From NCBI RefSeq assembly GCF_041245805.1, contig NZ_CP162490.1, positions 1,527,001-1,591,000 of the forward strand: a stretch of 64,000 bases of DNA, written 5' to 3'. Positions 1 to 7,980 of the stretch are shown piece after piece. The translations under genes were made by a program, and so were the position numbers. Under the pieces are notes generated by a model. The model worked only from the letters and a program-made list of their open reading frames with translations. It did not search any database and was not told the origin of the DNA. Source of the DNA: Xanthomonas sp. DAR 34887 (lineage in GTDB: Bacteria > Pseudomonadota > Gammaproteobacteria > Xanthomonadales > Xanthomonadaceae). Positions within the stretch are counted from its first letter, which is position 1; each line of letters opens with the position of its first letter.

Positions 1-116
1 AGGATTCCTCCGTCGGCCGTCGCTTTGGCGGGGTACTGGCGTGCGACCGCTTGGATTTCTTCCAGCGAGGTCGCTCTTTTTATCTGCTCGATCTGCCTGG
101 AGTAGTCATCGCTCAC
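1..116 (-). CDS. Partial gene of unknown function (5' end only)
   Basis: Reading leftward from a GTG codon at 116, an open frame runs off the window edge after about 38 residues (starts V-S-D-D-Y-S-R-Q-I, then an acidic, helix-like stretch ending in ADGGIL). The GTG start lies inside the 3' end of the upstream minus-strand gene, whose TGA is at 108-106, so the two overlap by 11 bases and are probably translationally coupled. The family cannot be named from this fragment. The coupling to a small acidic upstream protein would fit a toxin/immunity or similar pair, but that is inference only. Confidence 0.45.
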   Translation of the reverse strand, partial: MSDDYSRQIEQIKRATSLEEIQAVARQYPAKATADGGI

Positions 117-510
117 GACGTGGCTCCATCATCCGAGGCCAGAGCCCAGCCATCCCTGAAGCCAACTTGCCCATGAAGTGGGCGTTTGGGTATTCGGTCA
201 GCAGGGACGGTCTATCCGAAAACTGCGTGCCGGCAGCGATCAGTTGAACTATCAGCGCTTGAACGGTGTTGATTTGAACTTGCGAGAAGACCTGGCATCC
301 ATCCAGCATCGGTATTCCGAGAGACTTCTCGCTCCCGTAACCGAAGGAGACCACTTCGATGTTGTAGTCGTTGTCGTTGGGCAAGAAGGACCTTTGGATT
401 TCTCCAAAGAATTCGTTGCCATCCATCTCGACAGCGAACGTCTCGTGACCAAGCTCGTCAACGGCTCGAACCAAACCTGAAAATCTCGCACGCCCTTGGG
501 GGAACTGCAC
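106..510 (-). CDS. Hypothetical protein, uncertain start
   Basis: A 134-residue acidic protein with ordinary codon use. I do not recognise the family. The only available start is GTG at 510, but the reading frame continues sensibly about 19 codons further upstream (…DIDLHDHPTFAW) to an in-frame TAA without any ATG. Either the GTG is used or the native start has been lost. The stop overlaps the GTG start of the next minus-strand gene, which argues that both belong to one operon. Confidence 0.5.
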   Translation of the reverse strand: MQFPQGRARFSGLVRAVDELGHETFAVEMDGNEFFGEIQRSFLPNDNDYNIEVVSFGYGSEKSLGIPMLDGCQVFSQVQINTVQALIVQLIAAGTQFSDRPSLLTEYPNAHFMGKLASGMAGLWPRMMEPRRER

Positions 511-889
511 CCAGGCGAAGGTCGGATGGTCATGTAAGTCGATGTCTGTTGCTCCCTGTTAGCGGATCGGAATTCCTACTTCCTGCGTCGGATTGTCCAG
601 CGGCGGCGCCAGATCATGCAATCGCTTCGCGATCGGGTGACGGCCTTACTTTGCAACCCACAAGTGACTCCTGCCATCGCCAGCCAGGACGCACGAAGTT
701 GCAGGGTGGTGCAGGTCACTTGGCAGGTCATGGCTCAGTAACAGTCGATCTTCACACAAGCTCCCAATGCCTAAGATCAGACGGGGAAACAGGAAATGGG
801 GGGCAGCGTGCACTGCGCCTCTTGCTGCGCGGTTTCCTTCTCCGAGGTCGTGCAGGTCGGCATCCTAGCGTCCGATATCGCGGACAGCG
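511..889. other. Gene-free stretch, possibly decayed sequence
   Basis: About 380 bases without a convincing gene. On the plus strand an open frame of about 65 codons between 537 and 741 (contains RNSYFLRRIVQRRRQ and ends TWQVMAQ) looks protein-like but has no plausible start codon, so it could be the tail of a decayed gene. No terminator or repeat was recognised. Confidence 0.3.
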
Positions 890-1579
890 CTATCCGCAGA
901 CGAATTTGCAAATTTCACGCGAATGCTCGCGAAGAAAGGCGTGTTTGTTCTGTAGCGGTTCGATGCTTTGCGGGGGCGGTTGATCCATGAACGAGAAATG
1001 GCCTGCACCGTCAGTGACCCGAACGTCCACCGTTTGCCAGCCGGACATGGCCTGAGCCAACCACGCACTTTGCGCGGGAGGGGTCATTGTGTCCTCTGTC
1101 CCTACCCAGACCAGGATGGGGACGCGCACCGCATCGAGCGCGCCTAACGCTTGAAAGAACCCAGTAGGAGGCGCAAGCAGGCCAAGGCGACCTAACCGCG
1201 CATCTGCTGCGATGGCGACGCGGCGACCGGGGCCCAACCACATTTGCCCTCCGGCCAACGCGACAAGTATTGCCGCGCCGATGGAATGACCCACGCCCGA
1301 GACGGTCGCACCGGGTTCGCCGAAAACATCGAGCGCAAGCGACAGCCGTCTCGCTCGGAGTGTCAATTCCGCCTCCGAGGGCACGTGCGAAGCGAGTCGT
1401 TGGAAATGTGGTGCAACGACCGTGCAGCCTGATGCAGCCAATGTGTCCAGAAGCGTGACGTGACGCTCCGGGTTGCCGCCTGCACCCGCCGCGAAAAGCA
1501 CCACTGGGGAAGGTGCTTGCGCCTGTCGGACCGACACATCGAATGATTCTGCGTCATCTTGGAGTTTCTGCATGTGCAT
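890..1579 (-). CDS. Alpha/beta hydrolase (dienelactone hydrolase-like)
   Basis: About 229 residues of alpha/beta-hydrolase fold. The nucleophile elbow is G-H-S-I-G. The acid is probably the aspartate in VWVGTEDTMTPP, and the histidine lies in GAGHFSF, so the catalytic triad appears complete. An N-terminal V-V-L-F-A-A-G-A-G-G stretch matches the oxyanion region of cytosolic esterases. The frame is open further upstream, but the upstream residues are low-complexity and encode an attC-like site (1614-1673), so MHMQKL at 1579 (or the second Met at 1573) is the sensible start. No signal peptide, so cytoplasmic. The substrate is unknown. Confidence 0.75.
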   Translation of the reverse strand: MHMQKLQDDAESFDVSVRQAQAPSPVVLFAAGAGGNPERHVTLLDTLAASGCTVVAPHFQRLASHVPSEAELTLRARRLSLALDVFGEPGATVSGVGHSIGAAILVALAGGQMWLGPGRRVAIAADARLGRLGLLAPPTGFFQALGALDAVRVPILVWVGTEDTMTPPAQSAWLAQAMSGWQTVDVRVTDGAGHFSFMDQPPPQSIEPLQNKHAFLREHSREICKFVCG

Positions 1580-1885
1580 CAAGAGATCTGCCTTGCTTTG
1601 GTGCGATGGAGATGGTCGATGCGTGAACCAGGCCGGGTCACGAAACGGGTTCTGCTTGAACGAATGGTTGGGCGCCAGTCTTAGTGCGAGGGAACGCGGG
1701 CCTGCTGGTCGCCCTGCGCTGTCCGCACGGCCCCGTTTCGGCCTATGTTGGCGCGGCGAGGTAGGCCGCGCCAGCATGATGACGTTATTTTCCGGAAAGC
1801 CTTGTGGGCCATGGCCGGTTTCAGGTGTGGACGAGGACTCGAACAGAAGACCGAGGGCCGTTGGCGGGCCCTAGTGCGGCAACAC
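1580..1885. other. Intergenic region upstream of hydrolase
   Basis: About 300 bases between the hydrolase start and the stop of the receptor gene. Apart from the attC-like site I see no gene. The segment 1745-1775 contains a short inverted repeat (ttggcgcggcg / ccgcgccagc) without a U-tract. Confidence 0.4.
1614..1673 (-). other. attC-like recombination site
   Basis: A 60-bp element with the layout of an integron attC site. On the minus strand it starts with the core GCCCAAC (RYYYAAC), continues CATTCGTTCAAGC, has a TTTCG apex and ends CCTGGTTCACGC-ATCGACC. The first half agrees well with the conserved attC inverse core used in gene-cassette surveys as I remember it (about 20 of 23 positions). 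The distal core (ATCGACC in place of GTTRRRY) is degenerate. The same orientation is seen at 10.8 and 12.0 kb. Confidence 0.6.
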
Positions 1886-3955
1886 TCAGTCGGTGAACCG
1901 GTAGGACAGCGTCAACTGTGCCGACGCAGGCGTGCTCGGCGTCAGCGTGTAGTTGAAGACGCCGGCCGAGCCGCCCGTATCGTACTTGCGGTCGAAGACA
2001 TTGAGCAGATTGAGCTGCGCGGTCCACGGCCCGCGCGCGTAGGACACCATCGCGTCAGTGCGGGTATAGGCCGACAGCTGGAAGGTGTTGGGCAGCGTCG
2101 CCTCGCGCGCGCCGACGTAGTAAACGCCGGCGCCGATCTTCAGCCCGGGCAGCGCGCCGAACGCGTACGTGCTCCACACGCTCCCGCTGTGCCGCGGCAC
2201 GTTCGACAGCGCATCGCCCACCGGCAGGTCGGTGTCGCGTTCGACCTGGGCATCGGTATAGGCATAGCTGGCGATTACCTTCCAGCCGGGCAGGATCGTG
2301 CCGGCCACGTCCAGTTCCGCGCCGCGGCTGCGCTGCTTGCCGTTGAGCACTTGCCGCAGCGGATTGCTAGGATCGCTGGTCAGGATGTTGGCGAGGTCCA
2401 GGTTGAACAGGGCCAGGCTGGCATCGAGCCGGTCTTCGACCAGCGCCTGCTTGACGCCGACCTCGAACTGCTCGGCGATCTGCGCATCGTAGGTGATGCT
2501 GCCGCCGCTGTGGCCCACGTTGGGCGAATAACTGCGGCTCCAGTCGGTGAACAGCGATGTGGTGGCAGTTGGCTGCCAGGTCACGCCCACGCGCGGGGAG
2601 AAAGCCGTCTGCTGCCCACGCCCGGTGACCGCGCCACGTTCGACGGCGGTGTTGACGAAGCGGTCCACGCGCATCCCGAGCATGGCCTTGAGCTGCGGAT
2701 GCAGCGCGACCAGATCCTGGAAATACACGCCGTAGTCCTTGCCCTGGCCCTGGTGCGATTCCAGCGAGCCGTTGGCGACCAGTGGGGAGACGTACGCGGG
2801 ATTGAACAGATCGATGTCCATCGTATAGACATCGGACCCATTGCCGCCCTGCTGCAGATAGCCGTAGTCGACGCCGGCCAGAATCTGGTGGCGCGTGCCG
2901 GCGAGCTGGACATCGCCGGCCAGCTCAGCACGCCCACTGTATTGCCGGGAGTCCTCGTCGGCATTGGCATAGACCGAATACGCCAGCAGGTTGCCCGCTG
3001 GCGTGGTGCTGTCAGGAAAGGTCTGGGTCGAGCGCTGGCTGGCCGAGACATACTGCCCGCCCAGGCGCAGCGTCCAGTCGGCCGACAAGGCGTGCGAGAA
3101 CAGCAGCGTCGCCGCACGGGTGTCGTTGCGGCCGTAGTCGCCGGAGACCATGCCGTCGACGCCATCGCGCAGGCCGAAATAGCGCGTCCGCGAAAGCGCG
3201 CGATAGTTCGCGATAGCGGGAACCCCAAGATCGAAGCCATCGCGGTGGAGATGGTTGAACTCGGTCAGCAACGTCAGCGACGTACCCGCGTGGTTGTCCC
3301 AGGTCACCGCCGGTGCGATCGACCACGACGTGTAGCCGCCATTGTCGCGGAAGCTGTCGTTCTGCTCGACGGCGCCGTTGAGGCGCAGGCTGACGTCGCC
3401 GCTCATGGCGTGGTCGATGTCCAACGTGGTGCGGCGCAACTCGTCGCTGCCCAGCGTCTGGCCGATCTCGCCGGAGTTTTCCTGCTGCGGCCGTTTGGAC
3501 ACCGTATTGACGTAACCGCCCACCGCGCCGACGCCGCCGTACAGCGCGCCTGCCGGTCCCTTGAAGATTTCCACCTGCTCGATGTTCTGCACATCGCGGA
3601 ACGCGTAATAGCCATAGTTGCGGAAGCCATCGCGCAAGCCGTTGCTTTCGCTGAAGCCGCGGATATTGAAGAACGTGGCCCCGTTGCCGCCGTAGCTGGC
3701 CTCGGCATGCACGCCGCTGACATTGTCCACCAGCTGTTCGGTCCGGGTCACGCCGCGGTCCTGCAGCACCTCCGAGGGCACCACCTGGATCGATGCCGGG
3801 TAATCGGCCAGCGCGATGTCGGCCTGGATGGTGCTGTTCGCCTTGTCGGTGGCGTAATCGCCGACCACCTGCACAGCTGGCAGTTGCGAGGTGTTTTGGG
3901 CGACCGCGGGTTGCGCGGCTCCGGCGATCAGGAGGCCGGCCAGTGTCTTGTTCAT
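1886..3955 (-). CDS. TonB-dependent siderophore receptor
   Basis: 689 residues with an N-terminal signal peptide (MNKTLAGLLIAGAAQPAVAQ). A plug domain follows (ADYPASIQVVPSEVLQDRG, then the FKGPAGALYGGVGAVGGYVN motif near residues 130-155), then a 22-strand-type barrel ending in an aromatic-rich LSYRF-T-D. This is the FpvA/FhuE-type ferric-siderophore receptor class, an outer-membrane, TonB-energised importer. The start is set at the Met preceding the signal peptide rather than 16 codons upstream. No clear Shine-Dalgarno and no convincing Fur box were found upstream. No PepSY or siderophore synthesis gene is adjacent, so the ligand is unknown. Confidence 0.88.
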   Translation of the reverse strand: MNKTLAGLLIAGAAQPAVAQNTSQLPAVQVVGDYATDKANSTIQADIALADYPASIQVVPSEVLQDRGVTRTEQLVDNVSGVHAEASYGGNGATFFNIRGFSESNGLRDGFRNYGYYAFRDVQNIEQVEIFKGPAGALYGGVGAVGGYVNTVSKRPQQENSGEIGQTLGSDELRRTTLDIDHAMSGDVSLRLNGAVEQNDSFRDNGGYTSWSIAPAVTWDNHAGTSLTLLTEFNHLHRDGFDLGVPAIANYRALSRTRYFGLRDGVDGMVSGDYGRNDTRAATLLFSHALSADWTLRLGGQYVSASQRSTQTFPDSTTPAGNLLAYSVYANADEDSRQYSGRAELAGDVQLAGTRHQILAGVDYGYLQQGGNGSDVYTMDIDLFNPAYVSPLVANGSLESHQGQGKDYGVYFQDLVALHPQLKAMLGMRVDRFVNTAVERGAVTGRGQQTAFSPRVGVTWQPTATTSLFTDWSRSYSPNVGHSGGSITYDAQIAEQFEVGVKQALVEDRLDASLALFNLDLANILTSDPSNPLRQVLNGKQRSRGAELDVAGTILPGWKVIASYAYTDAQVERDTDLPVGDALSNVPRHSGSVWSTYAFGALPGLKIGAGVYYVGAREATLPNTFQLSAYTRTDAMVSYARGPWTAQLNLLNVFDRKYDTGGSAGVFNYTLTPSTPASAQLTLSYRFTD

Positions 3956-4286
3956 GATGTTGTTGGATCCCGTTTGAAGTGCGGCTTGCCGCGGAGGGCG
4001 CACGCAGATGCAAGATCATCCGCGAGGAACGCCATCGCGCCGCGGCAAGCGGCATGCGCAAGGCCCGGTGCAATGGCACCGCGGCATCGGCAATAACGCA
4101 TCAGGTCACTCCGCATCCAAGTCGCCGTCGTGTCGATACGGAGATGGCGAGCGCAGCAGCGCATGCCGGACCGCGAGGGCGGCCCGATGCGCAGCCGCAG
4201 GTGGCTTATCTGCGACGACGGAACGAGTAATGCGAAGACGGATCGCTGGTAGCCCGGATCACACACACCAGGCACCACCAGCGGCA
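3956..4286. other. Intergenic region upstream of receptor
   Basis: About 330 bases without a gene I can support. It should hold the promoter of the siderophore receptor, but no recognisable Fur box or consensus promoter is seen. Confidence 0.4.
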
Positions 4287-4745
4287 TCAGGCCAGCAAGG
4301 CGCCTGGCGGACCGCGTGCGCCGTGGGCGGGCCATGTGCTTGTCGCGTGCGGCAGCATCTGCACTGCCGGCGGGCGCATCGCCGCGTGCATCAGCAACGG
4401 CAGTAGCAACAACACCAGCACGAAGGGCAGCAGGTCGGCCGCAAGCACGCAGTAGTCGCAGGCCATGCCGTCGTGGTGATCCGCCGGCATGGCATCGGCA
4501 TTGCCGTGGTCCGTTGCAGACATCGCCATGTCCATCGACATGGTGTGCGTAGCGTGCGCCGACGCCATGACCGCGCCCAGGTCGGGTTGCTGCATACCGC
4601 GGCTGGTGCACAGCGCGGTCAGCTGACCCAGTGGATCCGTATTCGATTGCAGCCAGCGACTGACCACAGGCGCAATGGCCATCAGCAGCGCGCCCATCAG
4701 GGCGAGCCGGTGCATGACCTGCAGGAAGCGGCGTTGGCGCAGCAT
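4287..4745 (-). CDS. DUF2946 domain protein
   Basis: 152 residues. An N-terminal membrane segment (LALMGALLMAIAPVVSRWL) is followed by a Met/His-rich linker (HATHTMSMDMAMSATDHG) and the family signature C-x-Y-C (MACDYCVLAADLLP), leading into a second hydrophobic segment. This matches DUF2946 proteins, often found beside copper- or iron-related TonB receptors; the Met/His-rich loop would suit metal contact, which is inference. It lies upstream of the siderophore receptor on the same strand, 330 bases away. The MLRQRR start was chosen because upstream residues are proline/arginine-rich and untypical. Confidence 0.72.
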   Translation of the reverse strand: MLRQRRFLQVMHRLALMGALLMAIAPVVSRWLQSNTDPLGQLTALCTSRGMQQPDLGAVMASAHATHTMSMDMAMSATDHGNADAMPADHHDGMACDYCVLAADLLPFVLVLLLLPLLMHAAMRPPAVQMLPHATSTWPAHGARGPPGALLA

Positions 4746-5103
4746 GGGGCTTAGTCTAGACCATCGTGCAGGGGAGTTTTCTCCGCGCCCCCGATGCGCT
4801 GGCGTTCCACTCGGCCGTGCGTGGGCGCTTGTCGCCGCAAGTAGCCGCAGGTGGGTGAATCCCGGCCGTGGCGTGGCGTTGAAGTGCCGCGAGGGAGGGG
4901 GCTCCACGGCACAGAGGTCCGTTTCCGTTGACAGCGTCGTTCACCACCTGCCGATCCGTCGTGTCCTTGCGCCATGCGCGTGCTTTTGCAAACCAAAGCC
5001 GCTGCATACTATTGATTGCCAAGAACTAAGCTGGGGAAACGTCAGGATCTGCGCCCTGTCTTCCCAGTTTCATCCCCGACACCGACCACGCCGACCTCCA
5101 GCC
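4746..5103. other. Divergent intergenic region
   Basis: About 360 bases between the DUF2946 gene (minus) and the glycosyltransferase (plus). It should contain both promoters, but I see no consensus elements, repeats or RNA structure that I can defend. Confidence 0.4.
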
Positions 5104-6243
5104 ATGACCAAACTTCTGATCCTCAGCGTAAGCGCCGGCAATGGCCATGTGCGCGCAGCACAGGCGCTTGCCGCCGCCGCACCGTCGCTCGCTCCCCCGT
5201 GCACGGCTGTACATATCGACACCATGGCCAATGTGTCAGGGGCATTCCGCAGGATCTACACCGAGTGGTACATCCAGCTCGTGAATCGCGCGCCCGAACT
5301 CTGGTCGTATCTGCATCAGCGTAGCGACGTCACGCCGCACCACGCGGCGTCGCAGCGCCTACGCCGCGGCATCGAGCGACTGAGCACCGGCGCGCTGCTG
5401 CGCGAGATTCGAAACGCCAAGCCCGATGCCGTGATTTGCACCCACTTCCTGCCGGCCGAGCTGTTGATGCGCGAACGCAGAAACGCGCGCCTCGACTACC
5501 CCGTCTGGTTGCAGATCACGGACTACGACCTGCACAACATGTGGCTCGTTCCCGAGATGACCGGCTACCTGGCGGCGAACGAAGAGGTCGCGTTCCGGCT
5601 TCGCGCACGCGGCATTCCGGCCGAGCGTGTGCACGTCACAGGCATTCCGGTGATGCCGGCATTCTCGAAGCCCGACGCGCCGACGCTGGAGCGCGATGCG
5701 TGCGCGGCCGCCCTGGGTCTGGATCCATCGCGTCCCACGCTGCTGATGGCGTCAGGCGGCGCTGGCGTTGGCGATCTTGCGAGCATGGTCGAACGCGCCC
5801 TGGGCATGGCAAGCGATTTCCAGGTCATCGCCGTGGCGGGCCGCAATACCGAAACGCACGCCAGACTGGCGGCGCTGGCGCTGCGCCATCCGGGCCGGAT
5901 GATCGCTGTCGGCTTCACTGACGAGATGCACAAGCTCATGGCCGCTGCCGATCTAGTCGTCACCAAGCCCGGCGGCCTCACCGTGTCCGAATGCCTGGCG
6001 CTGGGCAAGCCGATGCTGCTGATCTCGCCGATCCCTGGCCAAGAAGAGCACAACGCCGGCTTCCTGATGGAAGAAGGCGCGGCATGGCTGGCCTACGATG
6101 CCATCGGCCTTGACTACAAGGTCGAACGGTTGATGGCCGATCGGCAAAAATTGCGAGCCATGGCCGCTCGCAGCCGTGCGCTCGGCAAGCCCCAGGCCGC
6201 AGCGACGGTGCTTCAACGTGTGCTGCAGAGCGTGCCCGCATGA
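5104..6243 (+). CDS. MGDG-synthase/MurG-like glycosyltransferase
   Basis: 379 residues. The N-terminal domain starts with LILSVSAGNGHVRAAQAL, the signature of the monogalactosyldiacylglycerol synthase family. The C-terminal GT28-type domain carries the nucleotide-sugar region (LLMASGGAGVGDL, then VTKPGGLTVSECLALGKP and PGQEEHNAGFL). This domain order fits transfer of a hexose from UDP-sugar to diacylglycerol or a similar lipid at the inner membrane face. The lipid acceptor and sugar cannot be told from sequence. The start is ATG just after GACCTCCAGCC. The following lipoprotein gene starts 19 bases downstream and may be co-transcribed. Confidence 0.82.
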   Translation: MTKLLILSVSAGNGHVRAAQALAAAAPSLAPPCTAVHIDTMANVSGAFRRIYTEWYIQLVNRAPELWSYLHQRSDVTPHHAASQRLRRGIERLSTGALLREIRNAKPDAVICTHFLPAELLMRERRNARLDYPVWLQITDYDLHNMWLVPEMTGYLAANEEVAFRLRARGIPAERVHVTGIPVMPAFSKPDAPTLERDACAAALGLDPSRPTLLMASGGAGVGDLASMVERALGMASDFQVIAVAGRNTETHARLAALALRHPGRMIAVGFTDEMHKLMAAADLVVTKPGGLTVSECLALGKPMLLISPIPGQEEHNAGFLMEEGAAWLAYDAIGLDYKVERLMADRQKLRAMAARSRALGKPQAAATVLQRVLQSVPA

Positions 6244-6262
6244 TGGGGGGAGGAGGTGCAGC

Positions 6263-6970
6263 TTGCGCTTGCTGATTCGCGTTGTGTTTTCCTTGTTAGT
6301 GTCGTTGGGCCTATTGGCCTGTACGCAGGCCCCAGCGGATGCCAAACGACCCCAAGAGAAGAGTGCGGACGAACGGCTCCCCATCGCTGCCGAGTTGCGC
6401 GCCGAGCAAGACAAGGCTGCGGCGAGCGCGGATCGCGCCGCCGATAAGGCTGGTGCAGCGACTAACCCAGTTATTAGCGCTACGGATGTCTTTGCCCCAT
6501 TGCCGCAGGGTCCGGAGTTGACGCCGAGCGCCTTGCTCGAAGCCATTATTCAGGTGGCGAAGACCCTCCAATCCCAGCCCGATATGGCGCCGGAAAATGT
6601 CGTCCAGATCATAGGGGTGGAGCTCCGGCCCGATACGGAGGACCGGCGAATCGGCGCTCAAGGAACGCTCGGGTCAGGCCAATACGAAATCGCCATTTGG
6701 AAGCCCTATGCACGCCATCCCGGGCATACCATCGAGATCATGGTTCGCCCGCCCGAGGCATGCGCGCTTGCATTCAAACCGTTGCATGATGAACTGGTCG
6801 CGGCCGGATTTGGCGTCAGCAACAGCGCCCCGAACTTCAAACCTGATGTCTACTTCGATCGAGCGGTCGTCGGCAATCTCGGCTTATATGTCATCGTCCG
6901 TACGGATCAGCGCCAGGGGCCGCGCTGCGTCTCCTTGTTGACCATGGAAATGGAGCCGCGCGATGGCTGA
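6263..6970 (+). CDS. Hypothetical lipoprotein with TTG start
   Basis: 235 residues. The start is TTG at 6263, preceded by a near-perfect Shine-Dalgarno (GGAGGAGG, six bases before it); no ATG in frame gives a sensible N-terminus. The product begins as a lipoprotein: MRLLIRVVFSLLVSLGLLAC, with lipobox L-L-A-C and the cysteine about residue 20, so it is probably membrane-anchored. An Ala/Lys/Asp-rich linker leads to a C-terminal globular domain of about 150 residues that I do not recognise. Being 19 bases after the glycosyltransferase, it may serve the same pathway. Confidence 0.7.
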   Translation: MRLLIRVVFSLLVSLGLLACTQAPADAKRPQEKSADERLPIAAELRAEQDKAAASADRAADKAGAATNPVISATDVFAPLPQGPELTPSALLEAIIQVAKTLQSQPDMAPENVVQIIGVELRPDTEDRRIGAQGTLGSGQYEIAIWKPYARHPGHTIEIMVRPPEACALAFKPLHDELVAAGFGVSNSAPNFKPDVYFDRAVVGNLGLYVIVRTDQRQGPRCVSLLTMEMEPRDG

Positions 6971-7056
6971 GCAGTGCGATATCGACAGGCTGCTTCTCCC
7001 TGCCTCCGAAAGGAGGAGGGTCAAGGCTTTGATTAAAATTTGGCTTATTGCCGCAA

Positions 7057-7344
7057 TTAAATGCGATTCGGTAAAACTGGGTCCTTAATAATGTCGTCGG
7101 GTAAGAACCCTATCCCGCAACTTTCACAGTAGTAGCCATTGACGAATTGTTCCAATGGTGGTGTCTGTAGCCACTCTGTCTTGCATTCGTCAACAGCAAG
7201 TTGATCTTTGCGCTGGTAACCCGCTCGCTCTTCGCCCTTAAAGATCTTTCTCGGACTTGCGGACCCAATGAGAAGTGTCTTCTCACAGACGTGAGAACTG
7301 CTCAAGCACTTGGGGCATGTGGTCAGATTTTTAGAAAGACCCAT
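7057..7344 (-). CDS. Small zinc-ribbon protein, unknown function
   Basis: 95 residues with two C-x2-C knuckles (C10-P-K-C13 and C73-E-S-C76), i.e. a probable four-cysteine zinc ribbon with a 60-residue insertion. I do not recognise the family. Its base composition is visibly less GC-rich than the flanking genes, which suggests recent acquisition. It stands alone, between a lipoprotein gene and the HxlR regulator, without clear operon partners. Confidence 0.6.
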   Translation of the reverse strand: MGLSKNLTTCPKCLSSSHVCEKTLLIGSASPRKIFKGEERAGYQRKDQLAVDECKTEWLQTPPLEQFVNGYYCESCGIGFLPDDIIKDPVLPNRI

Positions 7345-7446
7345 ATCAAAATCTCGTTTCTGTTCCTGTTTTTCCCACTGCGACGTCCGGCTGTATGCCG
7401 CGCACGTGGGCGGCTGTGCACGTCCCCTTTTGCTCCTGGAGTTACG

Positions 7447-7833
7447 TCACGTCGCCATAGCCTCGCCACGCTCGCATTCCGGCGCTTCGCCCGGAGCACG
7501 TGACATCCCGCCGTTGCGATACGACTCCCCCCATTCGCGCAGGCTGATCAGCACCGGCGCGAGGGATTCGCCCAGCGGCGTCAGCGCATATTCGACCTTT
7601 GGCGGCACCTGCGGATAGACGTGCCGCACGATGACACCGTCCTCTTCGAGCTCGCGCAATTGCAACGTCAGCATGCGCTGCGTGGCATTCGGAATCAGGC
7701 GCGTCAGTTCCATGAAGCGCCTCTTTCCGGAGAGCAGGTGGAACAGGATCACGGGCTTCCAGACGCCGCCGATCACAGACAGCGTGACTTCAACCGCGCA
7801 GCCGCTCTTGCCGTCCTGACGTTTCAGACGCAT
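7447..7833 (-). CDS. HxlR-family transcriptional regulator
   Basis: 128 residues of winged helix-turn-helix. CAVEVTLSVIGGVWKPVILF, the redox-type N-terminal cysteine, and R-R-F-M-E-L-T-R-L-I-P are typical HxlR/YodB/QorR features, and PPKVEYALTPLGESL is the wing. Members sense electrophiles, quinones or oxidants through the conserved Cys. It is divergent from a quinone-oxidoreductase-like gene (start 7981), the classic arrangement for regulation of a detoxifying enzyme. Start ATG at 7833. Confidence 0.85.
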   Translation of the reverse strand: MRLKRQDGKSGCAVEVTLSVIGGVWKPVILFHLLSGKRRFMELTRLIPNATQRMLTLQLRELEEDGVIVRHVYPQVPPKVEYALTPLGESLAPVLISLREWGESYRNGGMSRAPGEAPECERGEAMAT

Positions 7834-7839
7834 GGTGTC

Positions 7840-7898
7840 GTACCCACAAAATTGATAGTACCAGTGGAAATTGTACGTTCTTGCGATGCAGGAGGTAC
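7840..7898. promoter_or_regulatory. Candidate HxlR operator region (repeated GTAC)
   Basis: Between the divergent HxlR and oxidoreductase genes the tetramer GTAC occurs four times in 59 bases (at 7840, 7858, 7873 and 7895), with the inner pair spaced GTAC-N11-GTAC. HxlR/QorR-type regulators often bind short dyads with GTAC or similar half-sites. The assignment is inferred from position and repetition. Confidence 0.35.
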
Positions 7899-7980
7899 GT
7901 GCTGACAATGCCTGCAACGCGGCAGCGCTGCAAATGGTGCAGCGCTGCGCTCCCCACCTTCCACCAAGGATGCCGTACTC

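Noticed and set aside
1745..4096. Long plus-strand open frame of 783 codons
   Set aside because: It is antisense to the siderophore receptor, rich in Arg/Val/Ala, without any domain; a product of GC-rich third codon positions.
3956..4250. Fur box for the siderophore receptor
   Set aside because: No sequence close to GATAATGATAATCATTATC could be found upstream.
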